Part shown: positions 14,245-20,976 of the stretch, one piece after another | Numbering within the stretch: the stretch's first letter is position 1 | Layout: every line of letters begins with the position of its first letter | IMG/VR virus record: IMGVR_UViG_3300024335_000049 | Span: 1-24,188 of that record | Length of the DNA: 24,188 nt | Source: a virus | Strand: one strand, 5' to 3' | Made by a program: the position numbers and the translations under genes | The notes under the pieces: model-generated | What the model was told of the DNA's origin: nothing | Seen by the model: the letters and a program-made list of their open reading frames with translations, nothing else | The model's database searches: none

Positions 14245-14646
14245 TTACCTACCGTGCAGTGGGTCATAGCCAATTGCCTCCGCTAATTTGCTCATAGCAA
14301 GTTCAAAATATGTCATAAATTCTGCCTGTGTCATGGCACTAAACTCTGTGCTGTCCACATGGCGCACGATGCTGGACGTAAGCGGCGATATGGTGGTCTT
14401 GTAATAGCCGCAAACCAATTTCAGTTCATGGTGTAAGTGTTGGGCTGTCGGCCACATACCAGTGCTTTCACACGCGGTTTTCAAGGTTGACCAATACAGG
14501 TTGTGGTGCGGGTTTGATCTTGTCCCGGTCACTGACAGGTTAAAAAGCTGTCCCGATTTGCACTCGCCTAAACGCTCGGAGTCATGTTGAGAAACAGGCA
14601 GTAACTGCCCATCCCTCAACTCAACTTGAATTTTAGGCACTTTCAT
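14245..14646 (-). CDS. DUF1367/NinB-like recombination-region protein
   Basis: 133 aa. The core HHNLYWSTLKTACESTGMWP followed by AQHLHHELKLVCGYYKT and a C-terminal SIVRHVDSTEFSAMTQAEF..YFELAM resembles phage proteins of the DUF1367 kind, which lie in recombination clusters, or NinB-like proteins. The assignment is by pattern only. The start overlaps the upstream stop in ATGA. It sits in an operon with SSB and the annealing protein. Confidence 0.6.
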   Translation of the reverse strand: MKVPKIQVELRDGQLLPVSQHDSERLGECKSGQLFNLSVTGTRSNPHHNLYWSTLKTACESTGMWPTAQHLHHELKLVCGYYKTTISPLTSSIVRHVDSTEFSAMTQAEFMTYFELAMSKLAEAIGYDPLHGR

Positions 14647-15191
14647 ATACCACCGGAAAAATAAAGATATTTATCATTGAACGGGTTAAGATATTGCTGA
14701 CCGTACTTGTTTCCTTTCCAAACAATTATTCGCGCGGCTTCCATGCTTAAATTGTACTTTTCACCAATTTCCTTATAGGTGCTGCCTAACGATCTTTCGT
14801 GATATATGTTATAATTCCTCTGCACATTTTCTCTTTTAATTCTTTTAAATCTGTCATCGTTCAGTTTGTTAATATATCTGTCATAACCAGAATGATCTCC
14901 GTAACATTTTTGCCAAGGCCAATGTTTTGTGATGTAGTCTATTAGCTCATCGCGTGAGTTACGACCAAGATTTGGCACTATTAAAATGTTCTGTCTTGCA
15001 ACTCGATCCCGATCACTTGGATCATTTAAATCAACAGACTTGCCAAAATAATATTTAATACCATTCACAAGTCGCTGCGATAGATCGGTTTCCCAACTTA
15101 CTGGTTGTTGCTGTTTTTCATAATCTTCAATCGACATTTTTGTGCCATCGTCCAGAACTATGATATGATGCACCTCGTACTTCATTGCCAT
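14643..15191 (-). CDS. Protein with C-terminal sigma-like helix-turn-helix
   Basis: 182 aa. The start could be 15191 or the ATG two codons later at 15185; AAGGAG lies only 3 bases before the first and 9 before the second, which favours 15185. Residues about 125-165 (HERSLGSTYKEIGEKYNLSM followed by EAARIIVWKGNKY) look like a sigma-70 region-4 type helix-turn-helix. The N-terminal 110 residues are basic and unfamiliar. It may bind DNA in replication or transcription control. It lies between SSB and the DUF1367-like gene. Confidence 0.7.
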   Translation of the reverse strand: MAMKYEVHHIIVLDDGTKMSIEDYEKQQQPVSWETDLSQRLVNGIKYYFGKSVDLNDPSDRDRVARQNILIVPNLGRNSRDELIDYITKHWPWQKCYGDHSGYDRYINKLNDDRFKRIKRENVQRNYNIYHERSLGSTYKEIGEKYNLSMEAARIIVWKGNKYGQQYLNPFNDKYLYFSGGI

Positions 15192-15197
15192 TACTCC

Positions 15198-15581
15198 TTA
15201 AAACGGAATTTCATCGTCCATATCGGAAGATGTGTCATTGGGTGAGTTAACAGGGTTCACATGGTTAACAGGGTCACTAGAGGCGCTCTTAGAACTTTGA
15301 AGCGTCAAATCGTTAACCGTTACGCCCAGATATGTTTTGCCGTTATATTCGCGCCGTGTTAGCTCTCCGCTTACAGTAACTTTGGAACCTTTGCTCACAT
15401 AAGGAACAACGGCTATGCCGCGCTTGCCCCAAAACGTGCAGTCGAAATACATGGTTGATTTGTTTGCACCATAACCATCGTCTACAGCTAACGAGAACGA
15501 ACCGAGTCCAGCTTTGTCCATTCCCCCCTCTTTAACTTCACCATCTTTGGTTGCAGTCCCTGCGATTGTAATGACTTTCAT
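15198..15581 (-). CDS. ssb: Single-stranded DNA-binding protein
   Basis: 127 aa. Residues 1-95 fit an OB fold (MKVITIAGTATKDGEVK, FSLAVDDGYG, FDCTFWGKRGIAVVPYVSKG, VTVSGELTRREYNGKTYLGV). A short Ser/Asn/Pro linker leads to the acidic tip DMDDEIPF, the SSB interaction peptide. It covers single strands during phage replication and recombination. The ATG overlaps the annealing-protein stop (ATGA) and AAGGAG lies upstream, so the two are made together. Confidence 0.9.
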   Translation of the reverse strand: MKVITIAGTATKDGEVKEGGMDKAGLGSFSLAVDDGYGANKSTMYFDCTFWGKRGIAVVPYVSKGSKVTVSGELTRREYNGKTYLGVTVNDLTLQSSKSASSDPVNHVNPVNSPNDTSSDMDDEIPF

Positions 15582-16189
15582 AATTTTAGCTCCTTTTTGC
15601 GATCATCATGTGCTTCAACCATGCGGTTAAAATCTTCCTCTGAAAGACCGACTTGGTTTATTGTTTTGACGTATTTTGGTTCAAACTTTTCAAAAGCAGC
15701 CGCGCTGCAACCGTTACTGTAGAAATCAACAACCGCCTGCACCCGGTCTTCTGGCGCTATGCTCATTGGCGTGTGCTTTGGTGCTATTGTTTCGTTCTTG
15801 CGTTCAACACCCACCATTTCATTAGCAGACGCATATGTGCCGCCATGCAGTCCCAGCGAAGCCAATGCGCGTCCAATTGCAGATGTTTCGCAAACTTCCA
15901 AGGCTGATGTTTTGGTTATGTAGGATGATCCGCGTATTTCTTCCGCAAGGCCCGATCCAACAATAAAACCATCTTTGTCTTTAATGATGGCTCGAACAAC
16001 AACTGTTTGCTGGTCGTTATATACAAGCTCTGTTTCGATCCCGTAATTGCCGCCAAACGTAATGCGGAAGGCTTCCATGCGTGTGGAAACCTCTGTGTAT
16101 GACTTGCCGCCCTTTTGCATCACACCGTGAGATTTATTTAACTCACTAACAAGCTCCATAGCATCGTGGAATTTTTTGGTCTCGGTCAT
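15578..16189 (-). CDS. ERF/RAD52-like single-strand annealing protein
   Basis: 203 aa. The core YTEVSTRMEAFRITFGGNYG, IETELVYNDQQTVVVRAIIK and CETSAIGRALASLGL (about 30-125) matches phage single-strand annealing proteins of the ERF/Sak (RAD52-like) superfamily, in which 'ETSAIGRALA.LG' is a hallmark. The C-terminus is a charged helix. It would anneal complementary strands during phage recombination, helped by SSB downstream. GGAG precedes the ATG, which overlaps the upstream stop in TAATG. The choice between ERF and Sak cannot be made by eye. Confidence 0.82.
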   Translation of the reverse strand: MTETKKFHDAMELVSELNKSHGVMQKGGKSYTEVSTRMEAFRITFGGNYGIETELVYNDQQTVVVRAIIKDKDGFIVGSGLAEEIRGSSYITKTSALEVCETSAIGRALASLGLHGGTYASANEMVGVERKNETIAPKHTPMSIAPEDRVQAVVDFYSNGCSAAAFEKFEPKYVKTINQVGLSEEDFNRMVEAHDDRKKELKL

Positions 16190-16377
16190 TATTGGTCTCC
16201 CTCAAAGTCTCTTATTGTTTTGCTAATCTTTTCAATTGCACCGACAGGAAAGTTTAGCTTGTTATACTCTTCAAAGCTAATTTCTTTCTGTTCAAATTTT
16301 TTGGAAACGTCCATCCAGTGTTCGGTTAGCAATGTGTACATCTTGCTAATTAACAACTCTTTATCGTTTACGGTCAT
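16189..16377 (-). CDS. Small first gene of the leftward early operon
   Basis: 62 aa from the ATG at 16377, which has GGGAGA 9 bases upstream; an in-frame ATG at 16401 would include this site. Charged helical peptide (MTVNDKELLISKMYTLL, HWMDVSKKFEQKEISFEEYN). No family recognised. As first gene before the annealing protein and with a TAATG overlap, it is likely made early and in step with it. Confidence 0.7.
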   Translation of the reverse strand: MTVNDKELLISKMYTLLTEHWMDVSKKFEQKEISFEEYNKLNFPVGAIEKISKTIRDFEGDQ

Positions 16378-16467
16378 TGTTATTTCTCCCATTGTCTGCA
16401 TCTTGGGGTTTACAATAGATATTTGCGGGTGTAAAGCATAAATTGCAAATAATTGATGGAGACTTAA
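16378..16467. promoter_or_regulatory. Divergent early control region C
   Basis: The only region from which the leftward recombination operon and the rightward replication operon both start. It holds an inverted pair TTTACA (16409-16414) and TGTAAA (16430-16435) 15 bases apart, and TTGCAA (16443-16448) 7 bases further. On the minus strand TTGCAA-N7-TTTACA matches the elements at 12705-12723 and 13402-13419. TTTACA could serve as -35 box in either direction. It is a good site for an early genetic switch controlled by the small HTH protein encoded next. Confidence 0.5.
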
Positions 16468-16638
16468 ATGCTAACGCCAGACGAAATTCGTGAAAAGTTA
16501 ACTGACGTAAACATGAGCAAGATTGCTAGGGAGACAGGTTTAACGCGCCCGACGATATATAAATTTCTGACCGGGGCTGAAAATATGCAGTATGATACTG
16601 TCAAAAGGGTTTCGGAATACTTTGAAAGGGAAGTCTAA
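16468..16638 (+). CDS. 56-aa helix-turn-helix protein (Cro/repressor-like)
   Basis: Short ORF MLTPDEIREKLTDVNMSKIA followed by RETGLTRPTIYKFLTGAENM, a clear helix-turn-helix of the Cro/CI or LacI-headpiece type, ending in YDTVKRVSEYFEREV. GGAGA lies 8 bases before the ATG. Its stop overlaps the start of the initiator gene (TAATG). Being the first rightward gene next to the divergent control region, it is a candidate for binding the TTTACA/TTGCAA elements and setting the balance between the two early operons. Confidence 0.8.
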   Translation: MLTPDEIREKLTDVNMSKIARETGLTRPTIYKFLTGAENMQYDTVKRVSEYFEREV

Positions 16639-17330
16639 TGTCTCACCAAATGACAGCACTTGCTATGGAACAGGACTTAGCTCCTGCCCCAAAGATTGTT
16701 CTGTATTGGATTGCTAACCACCATAACGGTGAAACTGGATTGTGCTTTCCGAGTATCAACAGGCTGGCTAAGGTGTGCAGAATGTCCCGGCGATCTGTGG
16801 AGAAGCATATAGCCGATTTGGCAGGGCTTGGTCTTATACAAGTGACTCAAAGGTTTCGTGCTGAAGGTGGTAAGACTTCCAATAGTTACCAGTTGTTTCT
16901 CAAGAGTTCCCAAGAGTTCCAGACCGATGCGCAAAATCTGCGTATGGGTAGCGCAAAATCTGCGCATGGGGATACGCAAAATCTGCGCATGAATAACCTT
17001 GGAAGAAAGAACCTTGGAATAGAAGATAATATATTGGTCGAAAAGTTTGACGATTTTTATAAATGCTTTCCAAGAAAGACGGCGAAGGGTTTAGCGAGAA
17101 AGGCTTGGGAACTTGCAGTTGCAAAGACCAACCCTGATGTTATTATTTCAAAGGCTGCTTTGTATGCGGCCAGTGTAGAGGGCAAAGACAAAAAGTTTAT
17201 CCCGCATCCCGCTACATGGTTAAATCAAGAACGATGGGATGATGAAGTATTCGCTCAAGCAGACAGCGAACAAGATCAACAAAACTTAGTGCATAAGATT
17301 TTTGCAGAAATGGTGAAACCAAATGCGTGA
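16638..17330 (+). CDS. Replication initiator, lambda O-like, with origin repeats inside the gene
   Basis: 230 aa. Residues 1-85 form a winged helix (APKIVLYWIANHH, CFPSINRLAKVCRMSRRSVE, DLAGLGLIQVTQRF), the DNA-binding part of phage initiators. Residues about 88-130 are a low-complexity linker encoded by tandem DNA repeats, among them three 18-bp iterons. The C-terminus (FDDFYKCFPRKTAKGLARKAWEL, KFIPHPATWLNQERWDDE) is the domain commonly joined to such initiators. As in lambda O, the protein probably binds repeats within its own gene to open the origin. The TAATG start couples it to the HTH gene; it overlaps the following gene by 8 bases. Confidence 0.82.
   Translation: MSHQMTALAMEQDLAPAPKIVLYWIANHHNGETGLCFPSINRLAKVCRMSRRSVEKHIADLAGLGLIQVTQRFRAEGGKTSNSYQLFLKSSQEFQTDAQNLRMGSAKSAHGDTQNLRMNNLGRKNLGIEDNILVEKFDDFYKCFPRKTAKGLARKAWELAVAKTNPDVIISKAALYAASVEGKDKKFIPHPATWLNQERWDDEVFAQADSEQDQQNLVHKIFAEMVKPNA
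16901..16920 (+). repeat. Tandem 10-bp repeat before the iterons
   Basis: CAAGAGTTCC is repeated exactly at 16901-16910 and 16911-16920. The 10-base spacing shifts the reading frame, so the two copies encode different residues. It lies 8 bases before the first iteron and may be part of the origin. Confidence 0.8.
16929..16991 (+). repeat. Three 18-bp iterons: candidate replication origin
   Basis: RCGCAAAATCTGCGYATG occurs at 16929-16946, 16951-16968 and 16974-16991, starts 22 and 23 bases apart (about two DNA turns). Copy 2 is the consensus; copy 1 differs at one base and copy 3 at one base. The palindrome-like GCGCA/TGCGC halves flank AAAATC. Copies 1 and 3 are read as QNLRM, copy 2 in another frame as AKSAHG, so the DNA is kept and not the protein. 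An AT-rich stretch follows at about 17015-17065 and could be the unwinding site. This mirrors the lambda origin inside gene O. Confidence 0.8.
16995..17019 (+). repeat. Direct 10-bp repeat after the iterons
   Basis: AACCTTGGAA occurs at 16995-17004 and 17010-17019, 15 bases apart, immediately after the third iteron and before the AT-rich stretch. Together with the CAAGAGTTCC pair it makes the initiator linker a nest of three kinds of direct repeat. Confidence 0.8.
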
Positions 17331-17796
17331 TGAACAGATACAAGAATTAACACTTAAACTTCTAAGCCGATTGAACCCACCAAGGGCGCTGACCGGGCAA
17401 GCACAAGCCATAAAGGATGAAGCCACATTCCTTGCCAAGTGCATAAACAAGGTAGCACCGAGCCAAGGTTTGACAGATTGGTTTAATGATTTTGAAGAGG
17501 CTGTGCTGGGTAACTTAGAAACCCGCACATGGCCTACAGCCAAAGAGCTTTCCAAAGCGGCGCAGCAAATACGAAAGGCCAAGCCAGTTTTTGCAGATCA
17601 TAGCGTTGAAGCTGAATGGCTATTAAACCCGGTAACAATAAACGCAAAGCGCATCCAAGGTGGCCATCCAGTGTGTGAAACATGGTTAAGCGGTAAGAAG
17701 GCGCAGTCGTTGATGGCAACGGGAATGATTAGTGAAAGCGACTTGGCTAAGTACAAAAGAACAGCATCATTGCAAAAAGCAGAGGTTTATGGTTAA
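17323..17796 (+). CDS. Unknown protein in the helicase-loader (lambda P) position
   Basis: 157 aa. Helical start (QIQELTLKLLSRLNPPRALT), FLAKCINKVAPSQGLTDWFN in the middle, then TWPTAKELSKAAQQIRK and a positively charged C-terminus. I recognise no motif for ATP binding or nuclease activity. It overlaps the initiator by 8 bases, and in lambdoid phages the gene in this position recruits the host helicase; 'TWPT..EL..AA' patterns appear in replication-region proteins of alphaproteobacterial phages. A loader or partner of the initiator is thus the best guess. Confidence 0.65.
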   Translation: MRDEQIQELTLKLLSRLNPPRALTGQAQAIKDEATFLAKCINKVAPSQGLTDWFNDFEEAVLGNLETRTWPTAKELSKAAQQIRKAKPVFADHSVEAEWLLNPVTINAKRIQGGHPVCETWLSGKKAQSLMATGMISESDLAKYKRTASLQKAEVYG

Positions 17797-17798
17797 AT

Positions 17799-17852
17799 GC
17801 AGATACTGTTCTCACAGACAGTCTGCTCGGTTAGTTTTCTCCCAGAACTAAC
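17799..17852 (+). other. Two consecutive hairpins upstream of the terminator
   Basis: Hairpin 1: GCAGA (17799-17803) and CTGT (17806-17809) pair with ACAG (17818-17821) and TCTGC (17822-17826), with a two-base bulge. Hairpin 2: GTTAGTT (17830-17836) pairs with AACTAAC (17846-17852). They fill most of the untranslated gap 17797-17860 and could be part of a small structured RNA or 3' processing signals. Confidence 0.5.
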
Positions 17853-17860
17853 TCCCCTTT

Positions 17861-17908
17861 CTGGCAGAGAAGCAAGTTTCCCAATTCCTTGCTTTTCTGT
17901 CAGTTTTT
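17861..17908 (+). terminator. Strong intrinsic terminator after the replication operon
   Basis: A 16-bp stem, 17861-17876 with 17888-17903, includes two G-U pairs and no mismatch, has an 11-base loop and is followed by TTTTTAAATTTA. It ends the rightward replication operon. The next gene starts 33 bases later with its own AAGGA site, so it probably has its own promoter or is read by a late polymerase that ignores this signal. Confidence 0.9.
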
Positions 17909-17941
17909 AAATTTATACGCACCCTGAGAAGGACGTAACAA

Positions 17942-19174
17942 ATGAACGAACAAAACTGGCCAGCGGACAAAGTAGAACGCAGAAGCATAAGCAGCATCAT
18001 CCCTTATGCCCGAAACAGTCGAACCCACAGCGATGAACAGGTGGCGCAGATAGCCGCCAGCATTAAAGAGTGGGGATTTACGAACCCGATATTGATCGAC
18101 ATCGATGGCGAAATAATAGCGGGTCATGGCAGACTTCTCGCCGCGCAAAAGCTCGGTTTAAAAGAGGTTCCCTGTATTACCGCTGTTGGGTGGTCGGATG
18201 CTCAAAAGAAAGCCTATGTCATTGCCGACAACAAGCTGGCGCTAAATGCTGGATGGGACAACGATATGCTGGCCATTGAGTTTGGCGAGCTTAAAGATTT
18301 AGATTTTAACTTAGATTTAATCGGTTTTGACTCCGATGAACTTGCCAACATCCTGAAGGAGCCTGAAACTGAAGGTTTGACAGACGAGGACGCCGTGCCA
18401 GAAGCGCCGGAGGTTCCTGTTACAGTTGAAGGCGATGTTTGGTTGCTTGGGTGCCATAGGCTTATGTGTGGAGACAGCACAAGCATTGATGCAGTTGAGA
18501 AGCTGATGGATGAGCAAAAAGCTGACGTCCTTTTTACCGACCCTCCTTATGGAATTGATTTCTCACCACAGCGGGGAACGCATGGCAAAATATTGAATGA
18601 TGCACTTGAGGGGGAAGAATTTGACGAGTTTTTAAATGATACCTTCGCCACCGCTATGTCTGCAATGAAACCTGACACATATGCGTTTATTTGGACGGGT
18701 TGGAGTAAGATTGGCGCATTTGAAAAGGCCATAAAAAAGTTTTTTAAAATTCAAGCGATGCACATTTGGGTAAAAAACAATTTTGGTATTGGTTATTATT
18801 CAAGGCCAAAACATGAGCCGTTCTATTTGTGCCTTAATGGTAAGCCCGTTTATCCATCGACTGCCCCTGCTGATGTTTGGGAAGAAAAGAGGGTTCACAA
18901 GACCATCCACAGTTGCGAAAAGCCAGTGGATTTGATTACAGATATTCTTGACACATATCACAAAAACAGCACGGTGCTTGATTTATTTGGTGGCAGCGGT
19001 TCCACTCTAATTTCTTGCGAAAAGACAGCCCGAGATTGCCGCATGATGGAGTTAGACCCGAAATACTGCGATGTTATCATAAAGCGCTGGCAGAACTTTT
19101 CAGGACAGAAAGCAAAGCTGGAGGCAACTGCGCAAACCTATGATGAATTGAAGCAAGAACGGGTATCGGCATGA
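17942..19174 (+). CDS. ParB-domain / DNA methyltransferase fusion
   Basis: 410 aa. Residues about 12-100 are a ParB-like N-terminal domain (IIPYARNSRTHS, EIIAGHGRLLAAQKLG). The rest is an amino-methyltransferase of the DPPY-first type: the target motif DPPY at 200-203 and the S-adenosylmethionine motif DLFGGSGST at about 347-355. Such fusions modify adenine N6 or cytosine N4 and are frequent in phages, where they are thought to protect DNA from host restriction. No cognate restriction gene is nearby. Placement directly before the terminase genes, with an ATGA overlap, means the DNA would be modified just as it is packaged. Confidence 0.9.
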   Translation: MNEQNWPADKVERRSISSIIPYARNSRTHSDEQVAQIAASIKEWGFTNPILIDIDGEIIAGHGRLLAAQKLGLKEVPCITAVGWSDAQKKAYVIADNKLALNAGWDNDMLAIEFGELKDLDFNLDLIGFDSDELANILKEPETEGLTDEDAVPEAPEVPVTVEGDVWLLGCHRLMCGDSTSIDAVEKLMDEQKADVLFTDPPYGIDFSPQRGTHGKILNDALEGEEFDEFLNDTFATAMSAMKPDTYAFIWTGWSKIGAFEKAIKKFFKIQAMHIWVKNNFGIGYYSRPKHEPFYLCLNGKPVYPSTAPADVWEEKRVHKTIHSCEKPVDLITDILDTYHKNSTVLDLFGGSGSTLISCEKTARDCRMMELDPKYCDVIIKRWQNFSGQKAKLEATAQTYDELKQERVSA

Positions 19175-19551
19175 CTGATGAAAAGAACAAAGGCGGTAGG
19201 CCGCGCAAAGAGCTTACAAAAGATCAAAAGTCAGAAGTTAAAACTTTGGCTGCGGTTTTAAGCACTGACCAAATAGCTGATTATTTTGGTATAGGTCGGC
19301 GCACTTTTTATGACATAATGGAGCGCGATGAAGAAGTTTCCGCACAATATAAAAAGGGAAAAGCGGAGGCTGTTGGCTTCGTTGCGCAAAATCTAATTCA
19401 AAAAGCCCGGTCTGGTGATTTAGGCGCACAAATATTTTATTTAAAAACTCAAGCTGGTTGGAAAGAAACCCAAAGGCTAGAGGGCGCTGGTAATGATGGC
19501 GAGCACGTTCATGCGTACAAATGGTTAAGCGATGAAGACCAAGACGATTAA
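19171..19551 (+). CDS. terS: Terminase small subunit
   Basis: 126 aa, normal for the family. A basic start (NKGGRPRKELTKDQ) is followed by a helix-turn-helix (LSTDQIADYFGIGRRTFYDI) that binds the packaging site, and by an oligomerisation helix (AEAVGFVAQNLIQKARSGDL, FYLKTQAGWKET). The acidic tail ends in LSDEDQDD. It recognises phage DNA and delivers it to the large subunit encoded next. It overlaps the methyltransferase stop by 4 bases and the large terminase by 20. Confidence 0.88.
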   Translation: MTDEKNKGGRPRKELTKDQKSEVKTLAAVLSTDQIADYFGIGRRTFYDIMERDEEVSAQYKKGKAEAVGFVAQNLIQKARSGDLGAQIFYLKTQAGWKETQRLEGAGNDGEHVHAYKWLSDEDQDD

Positions 19552-20791
19552 CTATCGCCCCAGAACGCATCTAAGGCCGTATCATGCGCGAAAGCAACGC
19601 TGGGCGGTAATCGTAGCCCACAGGCGCTTTGGTAAGACGGTTGCGGCTATCAACGACCTAATACGAGATGCCCTAACGATACCGCGTAAAAAAGTGCGGG
19701 TTGCTTACATTGCTCCGTACTACCGACAGGCAAAGGCTATCGCTTGGGATTACTTGCTGGAATATACCAAAGACATTGAAGGCGCTGTTGCCAATGCAAG
19801 CGAATTGCGTGTCGATTTCCCGAATGGTTCCCGCATCCGTTTATTCGGCGCTGATAACTACGATGCTATGCGTGGTTTGTATTTTGACAGCGTTGTGCTT
19901 GATGAACCCGCTGACTTCCCGGCTAATGCTTGGCCTGTTGTTATTCGCCCCAGCCTTGCCGACCGTAAGGGCCGCGCCACGTTTATTGGAACGCCAAAGG
20001 GCAAAAACGATTTCTGGGACATTTACCACCACGCGCAAAGTGACCCTGATTGGTTCTGTGCGATGTATAAAGCTGATGAAACAGGCGTCCTAGACGATGA
20101 GGAATTAGCGGAAGCAGAGCGCACAATGGGCGAGGATCGTTATGCTCAAGAGTTTCTTTGCTCTTTCGAGGCTGCGATCCAAGGCGCATATTATGCCACA
20201 GAAATGAAAAAGGCCAAAGAAGAAAAGCGCATTTCAAACGTGCCATACGATCCCGGCGTGGGTGTTGTTACCGCATGGGACTTGGGTATTGGCGACAGCA
20301 CGGCTATCTGGTTTGCGCAGTATGTCGGCAAAGAAATCCGCTTAATAGATTACTATGAGAGCAGCGGCGTAGGTTTAGACCATTACGCAAAGGCTCTAAG
20401 TGAGCGTGGCTATCATTACGAGCAGCATATTTTGCCGCACGATGTCAGAGTTAAGGAGCTTGGCACGGGCAAGAGCAGATTGGAAACGCTGGACGCGCTG
20501 GGCATTAAAGACATAGAAATAGCTCCCCGGCTTGGAATAGAAGATGGCATACAAGCTGCGCGTTCTATGCTTAACCGTTGTTGGTTTGACGAAAGCAGGT
20601 GTGAGCGTGGCGTGGAAGCAATGTTGCAATATCGGCGTGAATTTGACGAGCGGATGAAGTCTTGGCGCGGCAGACCCTTGCACGATTGGACTTCTCACGG
20701 TGCAGATGCGTTTAGATATTTGGCTGTTGGTTATAAGCCAGAGGCCGATTGGGGCGCACCAATCAAGCGCGGATTGCGTGGAATAGCATAA
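19532..20791 (+). CDS. terL: Terminase large subunit
   Basis: 419 aa, short but in range. ATPase: AHRRFGKT (29-36) as Walker A, VVLDEP with Asp124/Glu125 as Walker B, and GTPKG (153-157) as coupling motif. Nuclease of RNase H fold: Asp250 (AWDLGIGDSTAIW), Asp304 (PHDV) and Asp392 (HGADAFRY). It pumps DNA into the prohead through the portal and cuts concatemers. No programmed signals were seen around it. The 20-base overlap with the small subunit suggests coupled translation. Confidence 0.95.
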   Translation: MKTKTINYRPRTHLRPYHARKQRWAVIVAHRRFGKTVAAINDLIRDALTIPRKKVRVAYIAPYYRQAKAIAWDYLLEYTKDIEGAVANASELRVDFPNGSRIRLFGADNYDAMRGLYFDSVVLDEPADFPANAWPVVIRPSLADRKGRATFIGTPKGKNDFWDIYHHAQSDPDWFCAMYKADETGVLDDEELAEAERTMGEDRYAQEFLCSFEAAIQGAYYATEMKKAKEEKRISNVPYDPGVGVVTAWDLGIGDSTAIWFAQYVGKEIRLIDYYESSGVGLDHYAKALSERGYHYEQHILPHDVRVKELGTGKSRLETLDALGIKDIEIAPRLGIEDGIQAARSMLNRCWFDESRCERGVEAMLQYRREFDERMKSWRGRPLHDWTSHGADAFRYLAVGYKPEADWGAPIKRGLRGIA

Positions 20792-20826
20792 TGTGATACT
20801 GTGTGATTGAAAAACACAGGTGCATC

Positions 20827-20976
20827 ATGGCGAAAATGACTAAAGCACAAATTGCGAGAGCTAAGGCTATGTCTAAGCGCAAGGGTTCTGCGTATCCTAA
20901 TGCTTGGTCAAATTTAAAAGTTGTCAGGGCCGATGCAAAGAAATCCAACAAAAAACCAGTAAAAAGGAAAGCATGA
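20827..20976 (+). CDS. 49-aa Lys-rich small protein
   Basis: MAKMTKAQIARAKAMSKRKG followed by SAYPNAWSNLKVVRADAKK and a basic tail. 'SAYPNAWSN' strongly resembles a short motif seen in small phage proteins (the 'AYPNAWAN' type, DUF-class) found near structural genes. The gap before it (20792-20826) holds a 6-bp hairpin, CTGTGT (20799-20804)/ACACAG (20814-20819), and an AGG site. Its stop overlaps the next ORF in ATGATG. Very basic, so nucleic-acid binding is likely; function unknown. Confidence 0.7.
   Translation: MAKMTKAQIARAKAMSKRKGSAYPNAWSNLKVVRADAKKSNKKPVKRKA

Noticed and set aside
16378-16638. Evidence for lysogeny (repressor plus attachment site)
   Set aside because: A small HTH protein and divergent promoters exist, but no integrase, excisionase or att-like site is visible in the window.
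16929-16991. CRISPR array
   Set aside because: Repeats are only 18 bp with 4-5 bases between them and lie inside a coding gene. They fit iterons, not repeat-spacer units.
20792-20826. Terminator after the large terminase
   Set aside because: The 6-bp stem CTGTGT/ACACAG is weak and lacks a T tract, so readthrough into the micro-ORFs is more likely.
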